The position numbers and the translations under genes were made by a program. The notes under the pieces are model-generated. The model made no database searches. It had not been told where the DNA came from and saw only the letters and a program-made list of their open reading frames with translations. Source: Alphaproteobacteria bacterium (GTDB lineage: Bacteria > Pseudomonadota > Alphaproteobacteria > Micropepsales > Micropepsaceae). Taken from it: a DNA stretch of 64,000 nt. Location of the stretch: the NCBI GenBank assembly GCA_947462105.1, contig CANHNJ010000002.1:62001-126000 (forward strand). Direction: 5' to 3'. This document shows, one piece after another, positions 11,005-18,812 of this stretch (the first letter of the stretch is position 1; the number at the start of each line of letters is the position of its first letter).

Positions 11005-11083
11005 TTTATTCTTGGTCGCGCGGCCGGACGCAAAACGTTCGCACGCTGCCGCTGCTCACCGTACTTTTGCTGGCCGTCGCTCC

Positions 11084-11332
11084 ATGAAAAACCCCTGGCT
11101 GAACATGATGATGCTGGCGGCGGAGTCGCAGCAGGTCATCGCCCTGCGGATGATGAAGCTGGCGGGCGGCGGCAAGGCGGCGGAAGACGAAACCCAGCTG
11201 ATGATGTCGGAAAAGATGACGGCTGCGACCGAGGCCGGCGCCAAGCTGATGGCCGGCGGCAGCAGCGACAGTGTCGTCAGCGATTACCGCAAGAAAGTGC
11301 GCGCCAACATCAAAAGGCTTTCGAAGATCTGA
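11084..11332 (+). CDS. Small Met-rich helical protein in the PHA locus
   Basis: The 82-residue protein is predicted to be almost all alpha-helix and rich in Met, Ala and Lys ([20 protein letters not shown] and [17 protein letters not shown]). The pattern resembles small alphaproteobacterial proteins loosely labelled antifreeze proteins, and also short phasin-like proteins. Its place between phaA and phaB makes a granule-associated role possible but unproven. The ribosome site is weak. A composite repeat follows immediately. Confidence 0.55.
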   Translation: MKNPWLNMMMLAAESQQVIALRMMKLAGGGKAAEDETQLMMSEKMTAATEAGAKLMAGGSSDSVVSDYRKKVRANIKRLSKI

Positions 11333-11502
11333 TTTAACCCCTCCGCCCTTCGCTGGCTTAATCGCCGCTGCGCGGCTGGCCGTTCATACGCTGTCGCTAT
11401 GAACCGGGCACCTCCTCTTCTTGCGTGCCTTGCACGCGAAGTGGAGGCGGACCTTTGCCCATGCGGAAAGTCGCGCCGCGGTTTTGCTGCGGCGCTCGAA
11501 CA
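11333..11502. repeat. Composite palindromic intergenic repeat, family B copy 1
   Basis: It begins TTTAACCCCTCCGCCCTTCG, followed by CTGGCTTAATCGCCGC and a CACCTCC...GGAGGCGG hairpin, then TTTGCCC, GCGGA and a GC-rich hairpin (GCGCCGCGG/CTGCGGCGC). The same order of modules occurs at 42560-42713, and a partial reverse copy lies at 37923-38024. It fills most of the gap before phaB. No gene is seen in it. Confidence 0.65.
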
Positions 11503-11607
11503 TGTCTAAAAAGCAGGCGGCCGAATTGACGCGCTGCGGCAGCGATTTTTGTTTGAACCATCCGCTGTTTGCCGCCTTAATCGGCGCAAACAAGGGCAGG
11601 AGATTGC

Positions 11608-12330
11608 ATGGCACGGGTAGCGGTGGTTACGGGCGGCACGCGCGGCATTGGCGAGGCGATTTCGGTCGCGTTGAAGAATGCAGGTTTCACGGTGGCGGCG
11701 AACTATGCCGGCAATGATGAGCGCGCCAAGGACTTCACCGCCCGCACCGGCATCAAGGCCTTCAAGTGGGACGTCGCCGATTTCGACGCCTGCATCGCGG
11801 GCGTGAAACAGGTCGAGAGCGAGCTGGGCCCCGTTGATGTGATCGTCAACAATGCCGGCATCACCCGCGACGGCACCATGAAGAAGATGAGCCGCACCGC
11901 CTGGGACGAGGTGATGGATACCAACCTTGGCGGTTGCTACAACATGTGCAAGGCAGCCTGGGACGGCATGAACGAGCGCAAGTTCGGCCGCGTCGTCAAT
12001 ATCGGCTCGATCAACGGCCAGGCCGGACAGTATGGCCAGGTCAATTACGCCGCCGCCAAGTCGGGCATCCATGGCTTCACCAAGGCGCTGGCCCAGGAAG
12101 GCGCCCGCGCCGGCATCACCGTCAACGCCATCGCGCCGGGCTATATCGACACCGACATGGTCGCCGCCGTGCCCGCCGACGTGCTGGCCAAGATCGTGGC
12201 GCGCATTCCGGTCGGACGGCTCGGCCAGGCGTCCGAGATCGCCCGCGCTGTCTCCTTCCTGGTGGCGGACGAGGGCGGCTTCATCACGGGATCGACTCTG
12301 TCCATCAACGGCGGCCAGCACATGTACTAG
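11608..12330 (+). CDS. phaB: Acetoacetyl-CoA reductase
   Basis: The 240-residue short-chain dehydrogenase reduces acetoacetyl-CoA to (R)-3-hydroxybutyryl-CoA with NADPH. It has the cofactor motif TGGTRGIGEA near the N-terminus, NNAGITRDGTM, the catalytic Ser134/Tyr147/Lys151 set, and PGYIDTDMV, all typical of PhaB. AGGAG lies well placed before the ATG. With phaA it supplies PHB monomers. Its TAG stop codon forms the first bases of a family D repeat that may terminate transcription. Confidence 0.93.
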   Translation: MARVAVVTGGTRGIGEAISVALKNAGFTVAANYAGNDERAKDFTARTGIKAFKWDVADFDACIAGVKQVESELGPVDVIVNNAGITRDGTMKKMSRTAWDEVMDTNLGGCYNMCKAAWDGMNERKFGRVVNIGSINGQAGQYGQVNYAAAKSGIHGFTKALAQEGARAGITVNAIAPGYIDTDMVAAVPADVLAKIVARIPVGRLGQASEIARAVSFLVADEGGFITGSTLSINGGQHMY

Positions 12331-12429
12331 CGCGGTTATTTTGCGTCCTGAGTTCGTTGCTCGTCGCTCATGGGCTAAACGCCCACAGCGCTCCTCGCGC
12401 CTGCTCAGGCCGCAAAATTCCTCGCGCTA
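12328..12429. repeat. Long palindromic repeat, family D copy 2
   Basis: Outer arms TAGCGCG/CGCGCTA enclose TTTTGCG/CGCAAAA, CCTGAG/CTCAGG and GGGC/GCCC, giving one long imperfect hairpin like that at 6043-6146. It includes the phaB stop codon and ends 47 bases before ccmA. CGCAAAATTCCTCGCGC is identical in both copies. Confidence 0.7.
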
Positions 12430-12475
12430 ATGTCGCACTTTCACCGCGCGGGCCAAGCGGCTAGTTTGCTTGCCC

Positions 12476-13129
12476 ATGATCGCCTCCCTCACCGCCGAGA
12501 AGCTGGCCTGTACGCGCGGCACACGCCGCCTGTTCGAGGGCCTGTCGTTCCGCGTCACCGCCGGGCAGGCGCTGGCGCTGGAAGGGGCCAATGGCGCGGG
12601 CAAGACGTCGCTGCTGCGGCTGGTCGCCGGGTTCCTGCCGCAGGCTGCGGGCCGCGTCTTCGTCACCGAGAATGGCAACGAGATCGTCGAACCTGAGGAG
12701 CGTGGCCGCTTCATCGGCTGGCTGGGCCATCACGATGCGCTGAAAGCCAGCTTCACCGTCTCCGAGCAGTTGGCCTTCTTCAGCAAGCTTTATAGTGCCC
12801 CCCCCGTCGGCGGCAGTGCCGCCGGCACCTCCCCCGTAAAAACGGGGGAGGAAAGAAGGGCGGCACTTCTGGAACAGGTCGGCCTCGCGCGGCAGGCGGA
12901 ACTGCCCTGCCGCTATCTTTCCGCCGGGCAGCGCCGCCGCCTGGGCCTTGCAAGGCTGCTGCTGACGGCGCGTCCGCTCTGGCTGCTGGACGAACCTTTC
13001 GCGGCGCTGGATGTGGACGGCAAGGGCCTGGTGGCGCGGCTGATCGCGCTGCATTGCGGGCAGGGCGGCATGGTCATCGCCGCCACGCATGAACCGCTGG
13101 GCCTTGGCAATGAAAGCCTGAAGCTGTGA
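12476..13129 (+). CDS. ccmA: Heme exporter ATP-binding protein CcmA
   Basis: The 217-residue ABC ATPase of the cytochrome c maturation system powers release of heme-loaded CcmE, together with CcmB, CcmC and CcmD. It has the Walker A GANGAGKTS, the signature YLSAGQRRRLGLAR, the Walker B LWLLDEPFAALD and the switch His (ATHEP). Between FFSKLY and RRAALLEQVGLA it carries an extra stretch of about 20 residues (SAPPVGGSAAGTSPVKTGEE) encoded by two back-to-back palindromes. I take this as an in-frame repeat insertion in a loop before the signature motif. The stop overlaps the ccmB start. Confidence 0.93.
   Translation: MIASLTAEKLACTRGTRRLFEGLSFRVTAGQALALEGANGAGKTSLLRLVAGFLPQAAGRVFVTENGNEIVEPEERGRFIGWLGHHDALKASFTVSEQLAFFSKLYSAPPVGGSAAGTSPVKTGEERRAALLEQVGLARQAELPCRYLSAGQRRRLGLARLLLTARPLWLLDEPFAALDVDGKGLVARLIALHCGQGGMVIAATHEPLGLGNESLKL
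12797..12855. repeat. Palindromic element inserted in frame within ccmA
   Basis: Two inverted repeats lie side by side: CGGCGGCA/TGCCGCCG (8-bp arms, one-base loop, 12808-12824) and CCTCCCCCGT/ACGGGGGAGG (10-bp arms, AAAA loop, 12828-12851). The second matches the CCTCCCC/GGGGAGG core of the intergenic repeats at 37923-38024 and 42560-42713. It adds about 20 codons without breaking the reading frame. Confidence 0.65.
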
Positions 13130-13791
13130 CGCCCTTCTTCGCACTCCTGCGCCGCGACCTGAGCCTGTCGGTGCGCGAGGGCGGCGGCGTCGGCCTGGCG
13201 CTGGGGTTCTTTGCGCTGGTGGCGACGCTGGTGCCGCTGGGCGTCGGTCCCGACATGCTGGTGTTGTCGAAGGTCGGTGCGGGCATTTTGTGGGTCGGCG
13301 CGACGCTGGCGGCGCTGCTCTCGCTCGACCGCCTGTTCCAGGCCGATTACGAAGATGGCTCGCTCGACCTCATCGCGCTCTCGCCCCTGTCGCTGGAAGG
13401 CGCGGCCGCCGCCAAGATGATCGCGCACTGGCTGGCGACCGGCCTGCCGCTGACGCTGCTGTCGCCGGTGCTGTCGGTGCTGTTCGGCCTGCCCACCGGC
13501 GCCATGCTGATGCTGGCGGCATCGCTGCTGCTGGGCACGCCTGCCGTGAGCGCCGCCGGGGCCATCGGGGCCAGCCTGACGCTGTCGCTGCGGCGCGGCG
13601 GCCTGATCCTGCCCCTGATCGTGCTGCCGCTGCTCACCCCGGCGGTGATCTTTGGCACCGGCATGGTGGTCGAAGTGCAGACCGGCCTGGCCACGGGCGC
13701 CTTTGGCTTCCTGGCGGCTTTCTCGCTGGCCACGGTTTTGCTAAGTCCCTTCATCGCCGCCATGGCGGTGCGCCTCAATCTGGCCGGCTAA
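13126..13791 (+). CDS. ccmB: Heme exporter membrane protein CcmB
   Basis: The 221-residue protein has six hydrophobic segments and the N-terminal pattern FFALLRRDLSLSVREGGGVG typical of CcmB. It starts with GTG overlapping the ccmA stop (GTGA), a clear translational coupling. It is the permease part of the CcmAB transporter needed to release holo-CcmE in system I cytochrome c maturation at the inner membrane. Confidence 0.93.
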   Translation: MTPFFALLRRDLSLSVREGGGVGLALGFFALVATLVPLGVGPDMLVLSKVGAGILWVGATLAALLSLDRLFQADYEDGSLDLIALSPLSLEGAAAAKMIAHWLATGLPLTLLSPVLSVLFGLPTGAMLMLAASLLLGTPAVSAAGAIGASLTLSLRRGGLILPLIVLPLLTPAVIFGTGMVVEVQTGLATGAFGFLAAFSLATVLLSPFIAAMAVRLNLAG

Positions 13792-13809
13792 CAGGGATAG
13801 AAGACCCGC

Positions 13810-14523
13810 ATGTTCGACTGGCTGTTCCGTTATGCCAACCCGGCCCGTTTCCTGGGCCTGTCCGGCGCCGTGCTGCCGTGGCTGGCGGCGGTGACGGTGC
13901 TGACCATTGGCACCGGGCTGTACCTCGGCTTCTCCACCCCGCCCGACTATCAGCAGGGCCGCACCGTGCTGATCATGTTCATCCATGTCCCCGCCGCCAG
14001 CATGGCGACGGTGGTCTATCTCTCGATGGCGGTTGCGTCGCTGTTCAGCCTAGTCAATCGCCACATCCTGGCCGATGTCGCCGCCCGCACGGCGGCACCG
14101 ATTGGCGCGGTGTTCACGCTGCTGGCGCTGGCGACGGGTTCGCTCTGGGGCAAGCCGATGTGGGGCACCTGGTGGGAGTGGGACGGGCGCATGACCAGCA
14201 CGCTGGTGCAGTTCTTCCTCTATCTCGGTTATTCGGCGCTGTGGAACGCCATCGAGGATGAAACCAAGGCGGCGCGCATCTGCGCCATCCTGGCGCTGGT
14301 CGGTGCGGTGAACATTCCCATCATCAAATTCTCGGTCGACTGGTGGGCGACGCTGCACCAGGGCGAAAGCATCGTGTCGGGCCATGTCGCGCCGGTGTTC
14401 CTGGGCCCGCTGCTGACCATGATGGGCGGTTATTTCCTGTTGTTCCTCACGCTGTGGCTGGTGCGTATCCGCACCATGATCGTCGAACGCCGCGCGCGGA
14501 ACCTGATGGGAGCGGAAGCATGA
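13810..14523 (+). CDS. ccmC: Heme transport protein CcmC
   Basis: The 237-residue integral membrane protein has six helices and the hallmark tryptophan-rich heme-handling motif GTWWEWDGRMTS near residue 118. CcmC loads heme onto CcmE in the periplasm. Conserved His residues appear in FIHVPAA and in VDWWATLHQGESI on either side of the WWD motif. Its stop overlaps ccmD as ATGA. Confidence 0.95.
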   Translation: MFDWLFRYANPARFLGLSGAVLPWLAAVTVLTIGTGLYLGFSTPPDYQQGRTVLIMFIHVPAASMATVVYLSMAVASLFSLVNRHILADVAARTAAPIGAVFTLLALATGSLWGKPMWGTWWEWDGRMTSTLVQFFLYLGYSALWNAIEDETKAARICAILALVGAVNIPIIKFSVDWWATLHQGESIVSGHVAPVFLGPLLTMMGGYFLLFLTLWLVRIRTMIVERRARNLMGAEA

Positions 14524-14663
14524 GTTTCGATGTTGCGCCCTATGGCGCTTTCATCTGGCCCGCTTACGCCGTCACCGTGATCGCGCTGGGCGGCCTGTTA
14601 GTGTGGACCATCGCCAAATGGCGTGCCGCCAAGGCGAAGCTGGCCGCGCTGGAGAAGCAATGA
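14520..14663 (+). CDS. ccmD: Heme exporter protein CcmD
   Basis: This 47-residue protein has one membrane helix (YAVTVIALGGLLVWTIAKW) and a basic, helical C-terminal tail, exactly the CcmD form. It helps release holo-CcmE from the CcmABC complex. Both ends overlap neighbours by four bases (ATGA), so it is certainly co-translated with ccmC and ccmG despite its small size. Confidence 0.9.
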   Translation: MSFDVAPYGAFIWPAYAVTVIALGGLLVWTIAKWRAAKAKLAALEKQ

Positions 14664-15208
14664 ACCGCCGGCTTGTCTTCCTGCTGCCGGTGGCGATCTT
14701 CGCCGGGCTGGCGGTGGTGCTGTTCCGCAGCCTGTTCATGGCGCCGACCTTTGTGCCGCCGGCCTTGCTCGACAAGCCTGCGCCGTCGGTGACGCTGCCG
14801 GCGCTGGATGCGCTGACGGAAGGTTTCGGGCGGCAGGAACTGGCGGCGGGCCGGGTCACGCTGGTCAATGTCTTCGGGTCCTGGTGCGCCGAATGTCACA
14901 TCGAGGCCCCGGTGCTGATGCAACTGGCGGCCATGACGGCCACGGAAGGCTTCGAGATCTACGGCTTCGTGCAGCGCGACACGCCGGACAAGATCCGCGC
15001 CTTCCTGGCCGAGACCGGCAATCCCTTCAACCGCATTGGCAATGATATCGATGGCAAGGCCGGGATCGAATGGGGCGTCTATGGCGCGCCGGAAACCTTT
15101 GTCGTCGATGGCAAGGGCGTGATCCGCTACAAATATACCGGGGCGCTGACGCCCGAGGTGGTGCAGCGCGAATTGCTGCCCGCCATTCGCGCCGCGCGCG
15201 GTGCTTAA
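14660..15208 (+). CDS. ccmG: Periplasmic thiol:disulfide oxidoreductase CcmG/DsbE
   Basis: The 182-residue protein has an N-terminal signal anchor (LVFLLPVAIFAGLAVVLF) and a thioredoxin-like domain with the redox motif WCAEC in VFGSWCAECHIEAPVL. It reduces apocytochrome c or CcmH disulfides before heme attachment. The usual CcmG motif is WCxxC with Pro before the last Cys; the Glu here is a mild departure. The C-terminal half has YGAPETFVVDGKG with the cis-Pro loop. The remaining genes (ccmE, ccmF, ccmH) are not in the window. Confidence 0.92.
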   Translation: MNRRLVFLLPVAIFAGLAVVLFRSLFMAPTFVPPALLDKPAPSVTLPALDALTEGFGRQELAAGRVTLVNVFGSWCAECHIEAPVLMQLAAMTATEGFEIYGFVQRDTPDKIRAFLAETGNPFNRIGNDIDGKAGIEWGVYGAPETFVVDGKGVIRYKYTGALTPEVVQRELLPAIRAARGA

Positions 15209-15219
15209 CCATTCGCTAA
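15205..15219. promoter_or_regulatory. CtrA-like site upstream of a small protein gene
   Basis: TTAA-N7-CTAA at 15205-15219 matches seven of eight consensus bases of a CtrA box and also contains TTAACCAT, a known variant half-motif. It overlaps the ccmG stop codon and lies 23 bases before the start of the 77-residue protein gene. Confidence 0.3.
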
Positions 15220-15242
15220 CCCTGTTTTGACAGGTTGGGGGG

Positions 15243-15476
15243 ATGCAGATCTCCGCCGCCAACCTTATTGCCGCGCAGCAGGCCGCCCAGGCCGCGCTGG
15301 CGGCCAAGCAGGCCGCCAAGACCGCCGCGCCCGCCTTTGTGGCGGCGATGACGGAGTTTCAGGCGGGTGCCCCGGTGCAGACGGCCAGGCCCGCCACGGC
15401 CGCTGCCGCGCCGCAGGCCGCGCCCACGGCGCAGCCGGGCGCAAGGCTGGGCCAGCACATCAACATTGTGGTGTGA
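15243..15476 (+). CDS. Small Ala/Gln-rich hypothetical protein
   Basis: The 77-residue product begins MQISAANLIAAQQAAQAALA, continues with Ala/Pro-rich sequence and ends PGARLGQHINIVV. The conserved-looking ends with a low-complexity middle recall short alphaproteobacterial proteins of unknown role that share an MQIS N-terminus. It has a strong purine-rich site (GGTTGGGGGG) directly before the ATG and a CtrA-like motif upstream. There is no signal peptide. A 100-bp repeat element follows nine bases after the stop. Confidence 0.6.
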   Translation: MQISAANLIAAQQAAQAALAAKQAAKTAAPAFVAAMTEFQAGAPVQTARPATAAAAPQAAPTAQPGARLGQHINIVV

Positions 15477-15485
15477 GATCCCTGC

Positions 15486-15585
15486 TGTCATGCCCGCGAA
15501 AGCGGGCATCCAGTTGGGAAGCCGCTAATTTCTGAAAGTCCGGCGCAGACGTCACCTTGGTGGCCCGCATTTGCGGGCCATGACA
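15486..15585. repeat. 100-bp palindromic repeat, family C copy 1
   Basis: It is bounded by TGTCATGCCCGC and GCGGGCCATGACA. Inside, CATCCAGTTGGGA, CTGAAAG, CCGGCGCAGACGTCACCT and GGTGGCCCGCA occur in the same order as in the copy at 22142-22244. It lies between the convergent small-protein and marR genes. Confidence 0.75.
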
Positions 15586-15591
15586 CGGCGA

Positions 15592-16104
15592 CTAGGAAAG
15601 CCGCCGCTTGCGGGCGGGCTTGGCGGGCTTTTCATGGCCATTGGCGGCCAGGGCTTCTGCCGCCTGGGCGATTTCGCGCAGCGCCTTGAGAAATTTCTGC
15701 CGGTCGGGCAGCGGCAGGGCATCGAGCAGCGCGCGTTCGGCCCGGTCGGCGGCGTTGCGTGCACTGCGCAGCGCCTTGCGGCCCGCAGGGCTGATCGCCA
15801 CCGCGTTGGCGCGGGCATCTTCCTCGGTACGCTCGCGCGTCAGCAGGCCCTTTTCGAGCATGCGGCGCACCATCTCTGCCAGGGTGGAGCGATCGATGCC
15901 GGTGATCTCTACCAGCGCCGTCTGGCTGACGCCTTCATTCTGTTCCAGCGCTGCCAGCAGCATGAATTGCTGCTTGGTCAGTTCGCGCGCGCCGGCTTCG
16001 CGGGCATAGAGGTCGCCATAGAATTGCTGGCAGCGGCGGATCAGGTGCGACGGCGCTTCGGACAGGTCAAAGCCCGTCCCCGCCTTCCGCTGCCCCTTGA
16101 TCAT
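15592..16104 (-). CDS. MarR-family transcriptional regulator
   Basis: The 170-residue protein has a winged-helix fold typical of MarR. A helical dimerisation N-terminus is followed by ELTKQQFMLLAALEQ, the recognition-helix region DRSTLAEMVRRMLEKGLLTR and the wing EEDARANAVAISPAG (residues about 45-115). The C-terminus is basic (KPAKPARKRRLS). The ligand and target are unknown. The 286 bp upstream, up to yciB, contain an inverted repeat (GCGTCT/AGACGC, 16143-16159) that could be its own operator; I see no gene there. Confidence 0.88.
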   Translation of the reverse strand: MIKGQRKAGTGFDLSEAPSHLIRRCQQFYGDLYAREAGARELTKQQFMLLAALEQNEGVSQTALVEITGIDRSTLAEMVRRMLEKGLLTRERTEEDARANAVAISPAGRKALRSARNAADRAERALLDALPLPDRQKFLKALREIAQAAEALAANGHEKPAKPARKRRLS

Positions 16105-16390
16105 GCAAACCCCTGCTATCTCGCGCGTCGTATTGCGTCTTGGCGTCTTTTGCAGACGCTGCGTATGACACGCGCCAGCCCCTTGCCGTATGGCCTCATG
16201 TTAAACTCGGTTTGAGCAGGCTTGTCCATGCGCAAAATCGCATGCGGCGCTGATACGTATGCGGATCATTGCGGCGGCGGCAACAAATGCGCCGTGCCCT
16301 GCTGCGCGTGTGCCGCATCGGAACACTATGATTGGTAGGCGAAGTCCGCGACCCCACATCTGTTGCGCCAAGCCGATGGCGCGATGGGAC

Positions 16391-16954
16391 TTATTTCCCG
16401 TCCGGGGTCTTCTCATCCTGCGCATGGCGCAACAGCAGCGGTGTTTGCGCAACAGCGAAGAGCAGGATCAGCGGCAGAATGCCCCAGACCTTGAAGTCCA
16501 CCCAGGTCTCTGTGGAAGTGAGGCGCCACACGCTCTCGTTCAGCGCCGCCAGCACGAGACAGAAAATTCCCCAGCGCAGTGTGAGCTTGCGCCAGCCCGG
16601 TTCGTCCAGGTCGAAGGCGTGGCCGAAGACGTACTTGATGAAAAGCCGCCCCGTCGCCAGTCCGCCCAGCAGGATGATGCCAAAAAAGGCATAGAGGATG
16701 GTGACCTTGACCTTCAGGAACACTTCGCTCTGCAGGTAAAGCGTCAGTCCGCCGAAGATCAGCACCAGGACCGCTGTGAAAAGCGGCATGGGCGAGAGTT
16801 TCCGCTCAAGGGCATAGCCGATCACCAGCGCCGTCAGGATCGCCACCATGAAGGCGGCAGTGGCGACAAAGAAGCCGCCCAGCTTGAAGGCCGCGAAGAA
16901 GATCAGCAGCGGCCCCAGGTCGAGGATCAGGCGGCGAACTTGGCTATTCATCAT
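16391..16954 (-). CDS. yciB: Inner membrane-spanning protein YciB (intracellular septation protein A)
   Basis: The 187-residue protein has five to six hydrophobic helices. The N-terminal LILDLGPLLIFFAAFKLGG and the C-terminal RLFIKYVFGHAFDL-EPGWRKLTLRW and NESVWR motifs are signature elements of the IspZ/YciB family, linked to cell envelope and septation. The start codon overlaps the ftsY stop (two adjacent ATGs at 16954 and 16951 are both possible), so it is the last gene of a dapF-ftsY-yciB unit. Confidence 0.9.
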   Translation of the reverse strand: MMNSQVRRLILDLGPLLIFFAAFKLGGFFVATAAFMVAILTALVIGYALERKLSPMPLFTAVLVLIFGGLTLYLQSEVFLKVKVTILYAFFGIILLGGLATGRLFIKYVFGHAFDLDEPGWRKLTLRWGIFCLVLAALNESVWRLTSTETWVDFKVWGILPLILLFAVAQTPLLLRHAQDEKTPDGK

Positions 16955-17892
16955 TCCACTCCCGCCAGCGCGCGGGCAAAGGCGCCCGCGTCGAAGGCCT
17001 GCAGGTCGTCTTCACCCTCGCCAATGCCCAGATAGTGCACCGGCAGGCCAAAGCGGGCCGCCAGCGCCACCAGGATGCCGCCCTTGGCCGTGCCGTCCAG
17101 CTTGGTCATGACCAGCCCGGTCAGGGGCACCGAGGCGGTAAAGGCCTCCACCTGGCTGATGGCGTTCTGGCCGGTGGTGGCATCCAGCACCAGCAGCGCG
17201 GCATGGGGCGATGACGGGTCCAGCTTCTTGATGACGCGGGCGATCTTTTCCAGCTCGGCCATCAGGCCCGCCTTGTTCTGCAGCCGCCCCGCCGTGTCGA
17301 TGATCAGAACATCGCTGCCATTGGCGCGCGCCGTCTCCAGCGCTTCAAAGGCCAGGCCGGCGGCGTCGCCGCCCTGCCTTGTGGCGACGAATTCCGCGCC
17401 GGCCCGCTTGGCCCACACCCCCAGCTGCTCGATGGCGGCGGCGCGGAAGGTATCGCCTGCCGCAAGCGTCACTTTCGCGCCGCTTTTCGTCAGCAGGCGG
17501 GCGATCTTGCCGATGGTGGTGGTCTTGCCCGCGCCGTTGACACCGGCAACCAGCACCACGAAGGGTTTGGGGCCCGCATCGGTCACCAGCGGCCGGGCCA
17601 CGGGGGCCAGCAGCTTCTCGATCTCCTGCGCCAGCAGGGTGCGCAGTTCTCCATCGCTGATATCGGTATCGTAACGGCCCTTGCCGATGGCGGCGGCGAT
17701 AGCCTTGGCCTGCGCCCCACCCAGGTCGGCGCGGATCAACGCTTCTTCCAGTTCCACCAGCGTGGCGGCGTCGAGCTTGCGGCGGGTGAAGAGCCCCACC
17801 AGGCTGTCGGACAGGCTGCCCTTCTTGGTCAGCCCGGCCTTCAGCCGCTCCATGAAGCTGGGCGGCGGCGGTTCCTGTCCGAAGCTTTTCAT
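16951..17892 (-). CDS. ftsY: Signal recognition particle receptor FtsY
   Basis: The 313-residue protein has the short acidic-free N-terminus common in alphaproteobacteria, then the four-helix N domain and the GTPase G domain: GVNGAGKTTTIGKIA at 117-131, DTFRAAAIEQL, IDTAGRLQNKAGLM and TKLDGTAKGG. It docks ribosome-SRP complexes at the membrane and works with Ffh, encoded 6.5 kb away. I use the ATG at 17892 (MKSFGQEPPP); the frame remains open upstream but only as an overlap with dapF. Its ATG overlaps the dapF stop (TGATG). Confidence 0.96.
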   Translation of the reverse strand: MKSFGQEPPPPSFMERLKAGLTKKGSLSDSLVGLFTRRKLDAATLVELEEALIRADLGGAQAKAIAAAIGKGRYDTDISDGELRTLLAQEIEKLLAPVARPLVTDAGPKPFVVLVAGVNGAGKTTTIGKIARLLTKSGAKVTLAAGDTFRAAAIEQLGVWAKRAGAEFVATRQGGDAAGLAFEALETARANGSDVLIIDTAGRLQNKAGLMAELEKIARVIKKLDPSSPHAALLVLDATTGQNAISQVEAFTASVPLTGLVMTKLDGTAKGGILVALAARFGLPVHYLGIGEGEDDLQAFDAGAFARALAGVE

Positions 17893-18722
17893 CAACCAAA
17901 CAGTCTCAGATCGACCTGGCCGCGGAACACGGTGGCGGCGGGGCCAGTCATGATCACATGGCTGTCGCTCTCGCGCCATGTGATGAACAGCGAACCGCCA
18001 TCCAGCACCACTTCGACCTTGCGGCCGGTTTTTCCCAGCCGTGCTGCCGCCACGGCGGCGGCGCAGGCGCCGGTGCCGCAGGCCAGGGTGAGACCCGCGC
18101 CACGCTCCCAGGTCCGCTGCCGCAGGCGGTTCTCGCCGAGGACGCTGACGAACTCGGTATTGACCTTCTGGGGGAACAGCGGATGCGTTTCGATGCGCGG
18201 CCCCAGCGTCGCCACCGGAATCTTTTCGGCGTCGGGCACGAAGATGACGCAATGGGGATTGCCCATCGAGACGGCGCTGGCGGGCAGCATCTGTCCATCA
18301 AGCGGCAACGGGAAGTTCAGCGTGTCGGTTTGCTGCGCCATGGGAATTTCCTGCCATTCCAGGCGCGCCGGTCCCATGTCGGCCTCGACCAGGCCCTTGC
18401 CCGCATCGCTGCAGGCCAGCAGGCCGCCGCGCGTGGCAAGCTTGACGCGGCTAAGGCCGCGCTCGTCCATCAGCAGGCGCGCGATGCAGCGGGTGGCATT
18501 GCCGCAGCTTTCGACCTCGCCGCCGTCGGCATTGAAGAAGCGCAGGCTGGCGTCAGCCTCTGCGCCGCCGGGACCGATCAGCACCACCGTGTCGCAGCCA
18601 ATGCCGAAACGGCGATCCGCGATCCCCCTGGCCTGGGCCGGGGTGATGGCAATCGCGCTGTCGCGGGCGTCGAAGACCACGAAATCGTTGCCGAGTCCGT
18701 GCATTTTGAGGAAGGCGGTCAT
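17892..18722 (-). CDS. dapF: Diaminopimelate epimerase
   Basis: This 276-residue enzyme converts LL- to meso-diaminopimelate for lysine and peptidoglycan synthesis. The catalytic cysteine pair is Cys73 (ESCGNATRC) and Cys215 (LACGTGACAA). The start MTAFLKMHGLGNDFVVFDAR at 18722 fits the family; an upstream in-frame ATG would add 25 atypical residues. In many alphaproteobacteria a methylthiotransferase gene (mtaB) lies between dapF and ftsY; here it is absent and the two genes overlap. Confidence 0.95.
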   Translation of the reverse strand: MTAFLKMHGLGNDFVVFDARDSAIAITPAQARGIADRRFGIGCDTVVLIGPGGAEADASLRFFNADGGEVESCGNATRCIARLLMDERGLSRVKLATRGGLLACSDAGKGLVEADMGPARLEWQEIPMAQQTDTLNFPLPLDGQMLPASAVSMGNPHCVIFVPDAEKIPVATLGPRIETHPLFPQKVNTEFVSVLGENRLRQRTWERGAGLTLACGTGACAAAVAAARLGKTGRKVEVVLDGGSLFITWRESDSHVIMTGPAATVFRGQVDLRLFG

Positions 18723-18812
18723 GGCCTGCCTTATATGTGGTCGCAAGGGGCTTTTCCATTGCCTGCGGGGCGGAAACTTTCCATCCTCCGCCACCAAATT
18801 GCGGGACCAGCC

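Noticed and set aside
16201-16215. TTAA-N7-TTGA as a CtrA site
   Set aside because: One mismatch and no gene start in a suitable position nearby.
16105-16390. Small ORFs in the marR-yciB gap
   Set aside because: They are Arg/Cys-rich, lack ribosome sites and have no plausible family; I treat the gap as regulatory.
17893-18252. N-terminal extension of FtsY
   Set aside because: The extra region is another frame of dapF; the start at 17892 overlaps the dapF stop as expected for coupled genes.
17958-18812. Upstream extension of the prolyl oligopeptidase frame
   Set aside because: It only overlaps dapF antisense; the signal peptide begins at 18813.
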